A DNA stretch of 64,000 bases from Cynocephalus volans (taxonomy: Eukaryota; Chordata; Mammalia; Dermoptera; Cynocephalidae). Location: the NCBI RefSeq assembly GCF_027409185.1, contig NC_084474.1, positions 95,599,861 through 95,663,860 on the forward strand. Direction: 5' to 3'. The notes below the pieces were generated by a model. It had not been told where the DNA came from, did no database searches, and saw nothing but the letters and a program-made list of their open reading frames with translations. Shown piece after piece: positions 43,326 to 55,180 of the stretch; positions within the stretch are counted from its first letter, which is position 1; each line of letters opens with the position of its first letter. A program made the translations under genes and the position numbers.

Positions 43326-45059
43326 CAGGGTTGGCAGGCCCTGTCTGGGAGGACACAGCGACTCCCACCTCCTCCAGCCTCTGCAGACCCCAGGGGGTGG
43401 GGGCAGGAGCTGCCACCTGCCTCTGCACTGGCTGGCTCTAGGCCACCTCAGGCTGGCAGGGAGGGGGCTCTTCCCCAGAGATTCACCCTCCCACCACAGA
43501 TGGCCTAGGATGCACCCCCCCCCCCCGCACTGTCCCAGCCTGTCTCACGGTCCTTGTTCCTCCACCCAAACGCCCCTCACCATCTCAGGGGTCTCCTCTG
43601 CATCTGTCTCAGTTGTCTGCAAAGTGAGTTCACCTTGGAGCTCTCGTTAGGATAGATGAGGAAGCCTGGCACATGAGGGTGTCCAGAGCTGGGGCACATG
43701 GGTCCCTGAGGTCCAGCTGCAGAGGAAAGTGGGTACTGAGGGACAGGCAGAGACTAGCCTGTGTCCTCTGGGGCTCAGCCCTCACAATTCTGAGCTCTGG
43801 GTGGGGACTACCAACCTGTCCTCACCCACAGCATGGCAGCTGGTGTCTGTCTTTGGCACATGAGGAGGGACCCAGGCAAGGGTGGAGTCGCTGTGGCTCC
43901 AGGAGGTCTCCGGGACCAGGTCAAGGACATGGCTGTAGGCTCAGCAGAAGCCACAGGTGCCCCAGCACGTGGTCGTGGTCTGTGCCCTGCCAGAGAGCAA
44001 TGCTGCACCCCAGGGGGCCAGGACGCAAGCCTCACCAGATCCCACCTCAGCAGGCAGCAGCTCAGGGGTATATGGGCACCTGCCCAGGCCCAGGGAGCAA
44101 CGCAGGAGGGCCTGGGTTGTGCTGTGTGTGCAGGGCTGTCCAGGCTGGGGGAAGGCAGGGGCTCCCTCTGTGGTTATGCCCAGGAGAGCCCACCTGTGCC
44201 AGGCCTTCCCCTGGGGGCAGCAGCTGCCCTGGCAGGGCCAGCTCCTAGTGTCCCCACACGTGTGCCTGTGTGAGGACTGGCCAGCCCAGCCCATGGAACT
44301 CCTTCTCTTCCCACCCTGCTGCCTTGCATGGCTCCTGGGACACTCCAGCCTTGTTCCTGGGCTTTCCCAGCTGGCGCCTTCTCGGCCTTCAGGAACAGGT
44401 TAATGTCCCTTCCTCAGACAGGCCTTGCCTGGCCATACCCCGTGTCAGGGGCTCTAGCCCCCACCTTCTGGCCAAGCCACATCACCATTCATCATTGTGT
44501 GTCACAGATGGGCCATGGGCCTTGGGTGAGGACTGCGCCATCTGATCCACGAATACCTGCGGAACAGTCAGGATGCGTGCGTGTGTCGTGCACATGTGCC
44601 TTCGGGAGGGAGGGGCCGGCACCCAGGAGCCCCGCAAAGCAGGGCGCACAGAGCACGCACCGCCCAGGGACAGTTCACTGTCGGGTGGTCCCAGGCAGGA
44701 GGTCCAGGCAAGGATGCTGCTGTCCTTTTTGCTTTGCCAACAGAAAACTGCTGAGGAGAAAAGGCAAACTCCGTTTCGCTTGGGTCAGCAGCTGCCACCA
44801 GGGCGGGAGATTAATGCGGAGAGGGAGCTGCGGCGGGAGTGCGGCGGGAGCGCAGCCGGGACGCTGGGCCGAGGGCAGGTGGGGGGCCAGGTGGGAGGGG
44901 GCCGGGTGGGAGACCCCCCCCTTCCAAATTCACTCTCCTCCTCGTCCCCCTCCCAGCCCACCCAGCGCTGTTGCCGGGCCAAGCCCCTCACTGTGTGTGC
45001 CGGGGGCTCTGAGGCCCAGTCCAGAGCCCCGTGTCCCGCCGCGCACCCCGCGGGTCCCC

Positions 45060-45190
45060 CAGGGCCACCGCACTGGGTGTTTTGCTGACCCTCTTCCTGC
45101 TGATGGTCGGGGATTTGTACTGGAGGGTGGTGGACCCAACACAGTTATCCTCAAATAAATTTAGAAGGCCCGACTGGGACCGTCTAAGCA
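45060..45190. promoter_or_regulatory. Candidate conserved non-coding segment
   Basis: Low-GC stretch (CAGTTATCCTCAAATAAATT) flanked by GC-rich DNA; no repeat family is recognised. Conservation is inferred only from its composition and unique look. Confidence 0.25.
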
Positions 45191-46924
45191 AGTGGAGCGA
45201 AGGCGCTGACCTGGCATGTGACCTGGCCCCAGCTGCACCCACGGGTCTTTCCTGGTAGTGAGGGGGGGGCTGGGACCTGGGGGTGAGCAGGGGGGAGGCC
45301 CCGATCAGGAACTGGCTCTGCTGACTCCAGACCCCGCAGGGCAGGGTAGTACCAGCCAGGGTGGGCTGGAGGGCAGAGGACGATGGGTGTGGGGGCTCAT
45401 GCAGGGCAGTGCGTGCTTTAGCCTGTCCTGTGGCCGCTGCTGAGGGCAGGCGGCGGGGCTGTGGCAGCAGGGGCTCAGGGAGTGCTGCTGTCCAGGTGAG
45501 GGACAACAGTGGACAGGTTAGAGGGGTTTGAGCTTTGCCTCAGTCTTCCAGCATGGAGCAGGAGATGGTGGCCTCCCAGAGTGATCCCGAGCCCACTCCT
45601 GGCCTGGGTGGGTGAAGGGAAGAGATGGGGCTCCAGGCATCGCTGGAGTGAAAGCCATCATCAGGCCCCATGAAGCCACAGCCCCAGCAGGGCAGGTCCT
45701 CCCCTCTCCGCCATCTGCCACAACACAGCGCCTCTCCCATGGGCTGTCCCGAACCCTCAGCAGAATCCAGGCCACACGTCTGCTGCACAGGCAGCGAGTC
45801 TCAGGAGGCAGGGGCTGCTGAGCCTGGCTCCCTCCAGGGCATGGAAGGTCGGAGAGAGGACACCGACCAGACCCACCCAGGGCTCTGCTCCACCCAGGGA
45901 ACAGTCCTCTGGGGCCTCTCCCCACCCCACAGGTCCCTCGGGGCTCACGGGAATCCCCAGCTGCCTCCCATGCCACCTGCTGCAGGTTTGAGGCGAGGGA
46001 AGAGCGAAGCCCCCCAGGCAGGCGGCCTGGGCCTGCTGGTCAGTGAGGCCATGTCCATCTGTCCTCCTGTGCCAGAGTGGGGTAGAGTGCCCTGGGGAGA
46101 CTCCGACGCTGCCCGACCCTGCCCGCTCTTGAGGCTTGTTCCCCAACACCCCCCAGCTGTGGCAGTGCCTGGGACGCCCCGACCTGCAGACCCCGCCCCA
46201 CTGCTCCCTCTGCTGAGAACACCGTCCCCTCCCCCTCCCCTCCGTTTCCCCTCTTCCCCCTCCCCAGGGAGCCAGCACAGTCTCAGTGGTTCCCAGCACA
46301 GTCTGGTCCCCCTGTCTGCCTGGTGTCCAGCTCCCTAAGGGACAGGAGTACCTCCAGGGCACAGTCCATATCTGCCTCACCTGCCCACAGCACCTGTCCC
46401 TGAGAGGAACGAATGTCAGCTGTATGTGAAGAGGCGGGTGGACGCAGGGGACAGGGAAGGCCAGGACCCCATGCAGGAGAGTTTGTCCCAATAGACACCC
46501 GGCAAGGTGCAGGGTGCCTGTTCCCAGACTGCAAGGACAGCTTGGAGCGTGTCACCCTAATATCCCCACCAGCAAGCTGAGGCTGTGGCAAGGGTCCTGC
46601 TAGAGGAGGACAGTGTCATCTGTACATCTCGCGAGGGGAAAGCCCATAGAGCTCACAGCTGACATGTCAATTGTGAGTCGACCGGGGCCTAGGTCGGCCC
46701 ACCCATCCCACGCTCAGCATGGAGATGATCACACCCACCCACGGCCCGCACAGACTCACACGTGGTCCCGGAGGCGGGGCTCAGCCTCAGCGAGGCTGCA
46801 CGGCCCCCCTCACTCACTGCATCTGCCCGTGTGCGCAACGCCTTCCCGCAGCTGTGGCCACCCTGGCAGGGCCACGGGGTGGCTGACCGCCTCCTTTAGA
46901 GGAGGAAAGTGGCACAGACAACCC

Positions 46925-47115
46925 TTACCGTCACCAGTGTCACCACCCCCGTCATCGTCCTTGCCATCGCCAGTGTCACCATCCCCCTCGCCAGCCCCGC
47001 CATCGCCAGTGTCACCATCCCCCTTGCTATCCCTGCTGTCGCTATGTCATCGTCTCCACCTGCACCATCATTGTGTCAGCAGCAGCATCACCCCCACTGT
47101 CACCACCACCGTCTC
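46925..47115. repeat. Degenerate CACCATC/GTCACC tandem repeat
   Basis: Variants of CACCAGTGTCACCATC recur from 46930 to 47110, forming a C/A/T-rich imperfect minisatellite. It creates a serine/proline-rich open frame that I do not consider coding. Confidence 0.6.
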
Positions 47116-48719
47116 TGATCAGCATCGCGCCATCATGAGTGCCATCAGCATCAGTGTCATTGCTAACATTACCTCCACCTCACCGCTCACCACCTTTGCC
47201 CCAGACGCCGTGCTACAGCCCTCACCGTCACAGCACACCGTGCCCCGCAGCGTCACAGCCCACGGCCAGCCCCACCTTCGCCACCACCCTACCCTTGGCT
47301 TCGTGGAGCCAAGCAGGACAGGACAGGGGACCTCAGGCTGGGGTGAAGTGATGTTTCCAAGTAAGGCGAGGTCAGCGGGGAGGAAGGGACAGAGGATCCT
47401 CCAGGGAGCAGGGCTGGAGGTGGAGGTTGCAGCACTTCGCGGCTCCTCAACGTACGTCCGTCTGTCAGCCGTCGCCGAGCACCTGCTGCTGAGCCCCGCC
47501 TCCCGGCGCCCCGCCCTGGCCCCTCTGCATGCACTTTTACCTCCTGTGCCACATCGCAACAACCATCGTGACCAGTGGACTGCACTGGAAGTCAGGAGAC
47601 TGGGGCCTGACAGCTTTGTCACTGGGGCCCCAGGCTCTTCATCTGCAGGATGGAGCTGTTCAGGGAGCCTTGTAGACTCAGGGACTTGACAAGGTCCCTG
47701 ACACTCCCTGAGGACAGGGGCCCAGTCTTGGCCAGTCACCTTTGTTCTGCCCACACCTCTCAGTGGGCAGTGGGTGAGAGGGGAGAAGCTAGTAGGGGTG
47801 GGGGTTGCAGTAGAGGTGTGGGGTGGTGGGCAGCCCACCAGCGGGGCAAAGCACCTGAGGCTGGCCAAGGATCAGCTCTGGAGAGCCACCAGGACCCCTG
47901 TCAGCCAGACTGGCTCTGGGCACTAAGAGGTTAAGCCAGGCCCTGGCCCTGGGGGCTGAGCGACTAGGGATGGTCATTTCAGGGCAGGGAGGAAGGGGGC
48001 GAGTGCAGAGGGCTCTGGGGGTGCTGAGGGGCCTCGCTCAGGTTGGGCTCCCAGTGGGCAGGTGCGTGCGGCGTGGCGGGAGGAGGAGCCAGAGGCAGCG
48101 GCAGCGGGGATGGGGCCCAGGTGGGTGGCAGGAGGGGCGGCAGGCCCCTCATGGAGGGAGGACCTGGGCCCCTACATGGGGCAGGGTGTGGTGGGGGCAA
48201 GGGGAGAGTCCCCAGCCAGGTCTGGTGCAGTGGGGTGGCCACTCCAGGAGGAGGAGTGGGTTAGGGATGGGGGTCGGCCCAAGGTGGCCCCGCAGGTCCT
48301 GGGGTGGAAGTCGCCGGTGCGCGCTCTGGTGGAGGGAAGAGCAAGGTCTGGGCCACCTGGAGCTCTGGGAGAGGGTGGCAGGACTGGAGGGGAGGGGAGG
48401 GGAGGGCAGCCTGGGGACCCCGGGAGAGAAGTCTGCGGAGAATCTAGAGGAGGTGGGAAAGGGGAGGCAGGAAGCGGGCAGCTCTGTCCCCGGGCAAGCC
48501 CAGTGCCATGGAGGGTTGGGGGCTGGAGCCGCAGCCCAGGAGGTTAGATATGGGCGGGTGCTGCTGGGTGAGCAGCCCAGGCCACGTGGGGCCACCCTGC
48601 CTCGACCACCCCTCTGGGAGCGGGTCTTGCTGCCCCGCTTTCCCCTCTCCCGCTGCCCCAGAGGTTGTGCTGTCCTCAGGAGCCTGGTGGCCGAGGCCCA
48701 CCCCAGGGCCGGCAGCTCC

Positions 48720-49030
48720 GCGGGCAGGGTCATGCATAATGCAGTGTTTACCTGGGGGGTGACTGGCGGCCCCCAGACAGTGAGCCAGACGTGCATTAAG
48801 GCAGGAGTGACTTATCGAGCTGTCAAAGGGAGCGTTTTAAGACAGAATTATAGGGGAGAGGAAAAAGATTTTTACCAAATTAATGAAAAATCAATCTGGC
48901 CTCAAAAATCCATTAGCCTTCATGATGCGCCAGTTCCAGGCCGAGCCGCACAATCCGATATCGGCTGTTAAATACCGCGGCGGTCCCCCCGCCGGCTGCC
49001 ATTCATTACAGGACGGTGTTTACTTCTGAG
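48720..49030. promoter_or_regulatory. Candidate enhancer with two FOX sites and homeodomain cluster
   Basis: This 300-base segment drops in GC relative to its flanks and is not a known repeat. It has TGTTTAC at 48745-48751 and 49017-49023 (FOX consensus), CATGCATAATGCA (POU-like), CTGTCAA (MEIS/TGIF), AAATTAATGAAAAATCAATC (homeodomain/PBX) and CCGATATCGG, a perfect palindrome at 48955-48964. I infer a distal enhancer, plausibly of MAFA. Confidence 0.5.
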
Positions 49031-49374
49031 CGTGACACCTGCCCCCCACGTCCAGCCTCGGTTTGCCCAGGGCTCCTGGCCCCAGAGCCCCACCAGGGAG
49101 TGGGCCACTGGCTCCCCCAAAACACACACCCAGAGCTGACTGGGGTCACCCAGGGCCCAGAGACCATGAGGGGCGCACAAGGGTGGGGCACGTAGACCAC
49201 GGAGGCCGGTGGTGTAGACGGGATGGGGAGATGTGCTGCTGGTGATGGTGGTGTCCACGGTAACCAGCCGCCATGGTGTTGCCGCTGTAGCAGAGGGGTC
49301 AGCTGTGGTGCTGGCTAGGGGACAACAGTGACGGTGGTGAGTGACCATGAGGGTGGGTGGCCATTGCGGTGAGT

Positions 49375-49580
49375 GACTGTGAGGGTGAGGTGACCATGGG
49401 GTGAGGTGGCCATGGGGTGAGGTGGCCATGGGGTGAGGTGACCATGGGGTGAGGGGACCATGGGGTGAGGTGGCCATGGGGTGAGGTGACCATGGGGTGA
49501 GGTGACCATGGGGTGAGGTGACCATGGGGATGAGTGACCATGGGGTGAGGTGGCCATGGGGTGAGGTGGCCATGGGGTGA
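49375..49580. repeat. 17-base minisatellite, GTGAGGTGACCATGGGG
   Basis: About a dozen tandem copies differ mainly by GACC versus GGCC. It creates a long HGHLTPW repeat frame on the minus strand, an artefact of the repeat. Confidence 0.9.
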
Positions 49581-50149
49581 ATGACCTGGTAACAGCGTTG
49601 CTGCTGTGGAGACAGCGTGGGTGATGAGGGAGGCTACTGTCACAGGGCTAGCAGCTGTGAGACGGTGGTGGGAGGTGGCCGTGCAGCCGTATGGTGACCA
49701 CGGGATGGCCAGGCACTGAGGAGGAGGTGGGCCGCTGTCTCCTGGGAACAGCTTCCCTATAAAAGAGTGACCTGCCTGCCTCTCCCTCCCACCATAGGAC
49801 AGTTGGGACCCAGGGCCCTTGGACAGTCAGGGATGGAGGACCTTTGTCCTCATAGGGACACATGCTGGACAGGAAGAACCCGTGTCACCACCCAGGGGCC
49901 CTAGGGTAGCTGGAGGAGGTCCAGAGGGGCCCAGGAGGGCTCATGAGAAGGCTGTCACTCTGTAGGCCAAAGGGGCCGGGGGGCTAGGGACAGAAGCGGC
50001 TGGTCAGAGCCCAGGACAGGGGGTGATAGAGGGGCCTCTTTCCCTCCCCACTGAGAGGGAGAGCCCACCCGACCCCAGCATGCACCCCCAGCCAGGCTGA
50101 GCATGGGCTGCCTGCCATCACTCTGTGCCCAATACCGGGCAGGCATGAG

Positions 50150-50270
50150 GCTGGGAGGCTGGATCGATTTTTCATTAAATTGGCCCAAATCTCTCTTTTC
50201 CCCTCTCCTGGAAGCATCTCATTACTCTCTCTGCCACCCTGACAGCTGCATCTGTCAGCAGCTCCTCTCC
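50150..50270. promoter_or_regulatory. Candidate conserved non-coding segment
   Basis: TGGATCGATTTTTCATTAAA (CUX/ONECUT-like ATCGAT plus homeodomain ATTAAA) and CCTGACAGCTGCATCTGTCA (two MEIS-type TGACAG sites facing each other around an E-box CAGCTG). Confidence 0.4.
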
Positions 50271-51164
50271 CTCAGACCCATCACAGAGGTGGGCCAGCCC
50301 CACTCTGTCCCCACCCCCGCGGGGTCTCCCTCAGGCCTGGCTGGGGGCAAGGAAAGCTCACCCTGAGGCACCCCGAAGAGCAGCCCAGGGCCCCATGGGG
50401 CGGCATGGGACTGGCAGCTCCGCTCACCTGGGCCCCTGTCCTCCAGGGCCACAGTGGCATGCAGTCTGCCTCCCTGTGCCCCTGCCCCTGCACCTCTGCC
50501 CGGATGGCGTTTCTTAAGTGGGTTCACTTTCCTGAAACCGTCCGCTCCCCCAGCACCACCCTCCCGAGTTCTCTCGGCTCCTGCTCACCTCATCCCTTTG
50601 TCCCTGAGCCTGTGCTGGCTGCCCAGAGGGGCTCAGCCCTGCTCCTGCTCTCAAAGAATGGGTGGGCTGGTGGCAGCCTAACAGGTAAGAGAGCCCAAGG
50701 CACTGGGCAGGAGGCCCAGGTAGGAGAGCAGGGGGTACCTGGGGGCTGGGGAGAGACAGAGTGGGGTGCACCCAAGGGGTGGGTTTGAAGGAGGAGTGGG
50801 GGTGGCGAATGGTGCTCTGGGACCCCAGATCCTGTGGTGGTGGCCCCCATTTTGGCTGGAGAAGCCCCCCAGGCCCTGTGCCCCACACTCCCCTGGGCCT
50901 AGGCCTGCTGCGGGAGGCAGCCCCTGGGGAGCTCTGCTGGCCACAGTAGGAAGGGACACTGCCGGGGCTGGGAGGAGGGGACCCCAAGGGGTCCTCCCAC
51001 CTGTGTCAAGGTGGGAGCCACAGCCCAGAAAGGAGTGACTTTGCCCAAGGTTGTGAGCATGTGGGGCAGTGGGCAGCATGGGTCTCCAGCCCTGCAGCAC
51101 CCCAGCCAGCAGGCAGCTTGCTCAGGGGCTCTGGGGCTCACCAGCCCTGCTGGAGCCAGACGGG

Positions 51165-51365
51165 CTGTGGTCTCATGGATCAAATCCCAATTCATTAGTG
51201 GTGGGGGTGGGAGAGGGGCAGGCTGGGCAGGCCCGAGGCCCTGTCTGCGGTTGTCCAGGTGGCCTGGCCGCCTGGCTCCAGAGGCTCCCGCAGCCCACCC
51301 AGCAAACTTGCTTCCCACGATTGATCTGGTGGACAATGCCCTCCAACCGTCAATCATTTGGCTGG
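51165..51365. promoter_or_regulatory. Candidate conserved non-coding segment
   Basis: It contains ATCCCAATTCATTAGTGG on the left and ATTGATCTGGTGGACAATG and CCGTCAATCATTTGGCTGG on the right, with ATTGATC (ONECUT-type) and TCAATCA (PBX-type) motifs, in a GC-rich background. Confidence 0.35.
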
Positions 51366-52039
51366 TGGAGGGCTGGGGCGGGGCCCTGATCTTGGTTTCA
51401 CCTCTCAGGGGTGCCCAGGGTTGGTGGGGGGTCCCAAGTCACGCCTGGCCACATTCCTCACTTCCCAGCCCCTCCATGCAGGTGGGACGCCCCCATCTGT
51501 CCTCTTGCTGTCCCCGTCTCAGTCTCTCTGTCGTCCCTGATGTCTCTGTCTCCAGGTCCCAGGTGGGTGTTTCAGGGTCCCTGCTCTCTCTTTCTCTCTG
51601 TGGGTTTCAGATGCTGCCCCGGCACGCCCCTGCCCCGCTCTGTCACTGGGCGTTCTCTCCGCATGGTCTGTCGGGGATACCTGTCTCTTCTCTGTGTCCT
51701 TACCTTCTCAAAGCTGGGAAGGCCGAGGTGGCCGGGGCCAGCCAGCCAGTGAAGGAGGGAGCCAGCCTGCAGCTGCCTGCCAGGGTGTGGCGGTCACGGC
51801 CCCTCCCACCCCATAGCCTGGGTAAGGGGGGAGCTCACAGGCCTGGGGACTGTGTCCCCTGCCTGGGGAGCACTGGGCGTGGGTCACAGTAGGTCTTAGT
51901 TCTGCCCGCCGTCCCAAGGCAGTGTCAGAGGTCCCGTGGGCCTCAGAGCGGACCAGGCAGTGGGCAGTGGGGTGGGGAGGGGCGTTTCTCTGCATCTCCC
52001 TGCGCCCAGGGCCACTGCGGATGGGCTGTCCCCAGGGCC

Positions 52040-52160
52040 CAGCCAGGCCAGCATCCGTCTGATCAATGGCCAGGCACATCCTGAGCCCAGAGCAGATCTG
52101 CTGACCCAGGCCCGGCCTGCTGCATCCCATCCCCGCCTTGTCAATAGCGGATCACCCGGC
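52040..52160. promoter_or_regulatory. Candidate conserved non-coding segment
   Basis: CCGTCTGATCAATGGCCAGG and CTTGTCAATAGCGGATCACC recur in style with neighbouring segments (TGATCAATGG / TGTCAAT). No repeat or gene is recognised. Confidence 0.25.
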
Positions 52161-53774
52161 GCCGTGCTGTCCTCAGCCCCCCGGGGAGCCGCGGCAGGGA
52201 CGATGGCTTGAGAGAGGTCAGGAGGTCAGCTGGTGGCGCCCAGCCTCGCCACCCTGCAGTCTCACGAGTGAGCTCCCAAGCCCAGTAGAGCGAGCCCCCC
52301 AAGGCTGCCTGGGGCCTCTGCCAGGCCTCCCCCCAGGACTCCTGCACAGGCAGTTGGGACACTGACCACTAGCTCCAAGGCCGGGCAACTCAGCATGAGC
52401 CGGGGCCCTGGAGGAGTGCCCGGCCAGACCACTCTCAGTCTGCAGACCTTTCTATCAGGCCAGGCTGACCCAGAGAGTGTGGAACCATGAGGGGGGTAGC
52501 CCCCATCACAGACGGGTCCATAAGGAGGCCACATGGCCCTGAGAGGCTGGCTGCTAGGCCCTGCCACAAGAAAAGGGGCCAGTGCCCCTCACGTGGCCCA
52601 CCCTCCTCCCCCGTCCCTGAACAGCCCTGGCAGGCAGTTCACACTGGGACACTGAGACCCAGGTTGCACAGAGATGGGACAGAGAAGAAGTCAGTCTGCC
52701 GGGGGGTCGAGACCTGGCCCAGGACGTCCTGGCAGCCTACAGTGCTGCCCAGCCCTGGGTCCCTCTGCTCTGCCTGGGTGAGGATGGGGCCTGGCACACA
52801 ACCACCCAGGGCTGATGGCATGTGACAGCACATGTGTCTCTCCCGGGCAAGGGCCACAGCCTTTGCTGAAGGTTCACCTGTGTGGTCAGCTCTCAGCGGG
52901 ATGGGACCTGGCAGTGGAGACCCCCTCCCAGTGGACGTGCCCCCACTTCAGCCCCCAAGGCCTGAGCACGTCTCACCTTTACTTTCTGACCAGTGGTTGC
53001 CCTGGCTGGCTCCAAGGCAGACGTGTGCAGGAGAAAGTGTGAGAATTTGGACTCACATTCACTTGTATCTCCTGTTTGTGTGTTTTATAATGTTAATAAG
53101 TTCAGTTAAACAGATGAATACATAAATAAACAAACAAGAACACACTCTTTGAGCTGGTTTACTGACCCTCTCTGGAGAACCTGGGTCCTTGTTACCACGG
53201 AGGAGACTGGGCCCAGGCGTGCGTTCCGCAAACACTCCATCCCAGTAGGCTGGGCACGGCAAGGGGGACAGCCCAGGGACAAGGACAACATTGCATGCTC
53301 GGTGCACGGGCACCAGGATGAACTACCCGAAGTGGGGAAGCACCGTTCTGCCTGGGGAGGGCAACTCGGAGGGGTTTTCTAGGCTGACTAACGAGCTGGA
53401 AACAGTGCGGCGTAGGGGGAGGCAGAGGAGACAGGAGGTTTCGGCAGGACCAGAACTGTGGACAGGTCACTTGGCCACTGTAGGGGCGTGGGTTGGAGGG
53501 GCAGCTGGGAGGGTCTCCTGGGATCAGTCTCTCAGGTCCACGGGGCTGGGCGTGGGCTCCTGTTTTAGCACCCTGAGAGGATCACACAGTGTTTGGGACC
53601 CGACCTGGTGGGACCTAGTCAGTCACTCACCCCCTGGCCTGTTCGGGCCATTTTGATGGGGTTTGAGTGGCAGCCCCCAAGAGCGGGTCCAGCCTCCACC
53701 ACCAGCATCCCTGCCCTGCCCTGCACGGGGTCCCCGTGAGCAGCGGTGGCTGCATCCAGCTGCTCCCCCATCCC

Positions 53775-53945
53775 CGGATGATTGACTTGGCCTGGGGACG
53801 GGGATTCATCTCTTCTTGGAACCGGTGTTTATGAGTATTCCTAAAGAGGAAGATCAATCAATTATCCCAGAGTGCGGCCATTTTTCTGACTGGGGGAACA
53901 AACAGTTTACACACCTCGGAAGAGCCTCCCAGGTCGACCGATGGC
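53775..53945. promoter_or_regulatory. Candidate enhancer (FOX and ONECUT/PBX sites)
   Basis: GGATGATTGACTTGGCC, GTGTTTATGAGTATTCC (FOX), AAGATCAATCAATTATCCC (PBX/HNF6-like) and AACAAACAGTTTACACACC (two FOX-like motifs) lie within 170 bases of low-GC, non-repeat sequence. Confidence 0.45.
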
Positions 53946-54879
53946 CGAGCAAGCTGTCCTCCAGCCCTCTCCAGTCTCTGCGGGCCGCCTTCCACCTGCC
54001 CCGCAGACTCTGCCCCACTGCCAGGTCAGCAGCCCCGGCCACCCATGTCAGGGCAGCCTGAGGACCTGGGGCTCTGGGCAGGGACCTGAGAACCCTCGGG
54101 TGACCAGTGGGGACAGAATGGCTACTTCTGCTCAGCCCCAAGTCCCCCTGCCAAGATGGGGTCCCAGCCCCTCCTCCAGGCTTGAGGACCTCCTACCGAC
54201 TCTGGACATGGGGGGGTCAGGTGAGAAGCCCCCATGTGGGGTCGGGTCCTGGCGATCCTGCCCCCACCTGGCTTGACCCCGGCCCAGACCTTGGCGGCAT
54301 TCCTGGTTCTCTCCGTGCCAAGGGCAGGCACAGGGGCAGGGAGCTGCACTGACTGCAGGAGCTGAAAATCTCCAACCACCCTGCTGTGACTCAGCCCCTG
54401 GGTTCCGGCTGCCAGCAGTGAAACCCCCTCCCCGCAGGCAGACCGTCGCCTGCCCCCAGCCCTGTTTCTGGCCACCCCAGCGACTGCCATCCCAGCCCTC
54501 CCAAGTCTGGCTGCGCCCGCCTGCCCTCCGGGGAAGCCCGCCGTTCCTCGCACACACGACCTGGGTGCTCCCTGGCCCCTGCCCACCCTAGGTTTCCTCC
54601 ACTCCTGGCCCTGTCACTGTTCCTCCTGGGGGGCTGTGACCCAGGGGGCCCTGCCTGCCTGCTGCCCCTACTTCCCTCGGTCACTGCCTGCCACCCCTGA
54701 GCGCCCCCAAAGGAGAGCCAGGCCGGCCTCCCACCCAGGAGCAGGGGCTCCCTGAGCACAGTCCCCCACCCTGTCCCGTGGCCTGCGAGGACGGAGCCAG
54801 GAGCTGGGCCTCCGCAGCGCGCGACAGGGGACAGTGGGATTTTTAAAACACGTGTAGAGGTAACGCCAAAGTCAGGATT

Positions 54880-55180
54880 CCGAGGTTTTCAGCGGAGTTG
54901 GGGGCGCTGAGCCGCTCACGTTGCGCGCAGCCACTTTCCGTCGTCCCACCTGAGACCGGCCCGCTGTCCCGCCCGCTGGGGCCGGGCGCCCGTGAGCTTG
55001 GAAGGCGGGCGGGTGCTGCCCAGGCGGGCGGCGGAGCGGGCGCGAGCCCGGGAGCGAGCGCGGGGCGGGCGGCACTGCTGCAAATTGATGTCTCCAGCGG
55101 CCGGGCCGGAGTGTTTTCATGGTCGCTAAAGCCCTCGGTCAGCCAGCGCTGAGCCGCTGAGCTCAGCAGCCCCCGCGGGG
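54880..55180. promoter_or_regulatory. Orphan CpG island with MAF-type palindrome
   Basis: CpG-dense sequence (GGCGGGCGG repeats) without an associated coding exon. Its right edge carries CGCTGAGCTCAGCA (55155-55168), one mismatch from the 14-base CRE-type MAF recognition layout TGCTGA-NN-TCAGCA. It could be a promoter of an unannotated non-coding RNA. Confidence 0.4.

Larger units (their letters stand above)
41898..46924. other. RHPN1 3' flank, no gene recognised
   Basis: GC-rich unique DNA with long compositional open frames in all directions. The left part may be the RHPN1 3' UTR. It includes small AT-rich segments at 43255-43325 and 45060-45190 discussed separately. Confidence 0.55.

Noticed and set aside
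46613..47689. A 358-codon plus-strand open frame
   Set aside because: It covers the degenerate CACCATC repeat; the Ser/Pro/Thr-rich translation follows repeat composition, with no domain and no splice support.
49375..49580. Possible CRISPR array
   Set aside because: Repeats are contiguous without unique spacers, and the genome is mammalian; it is a minisatellite.
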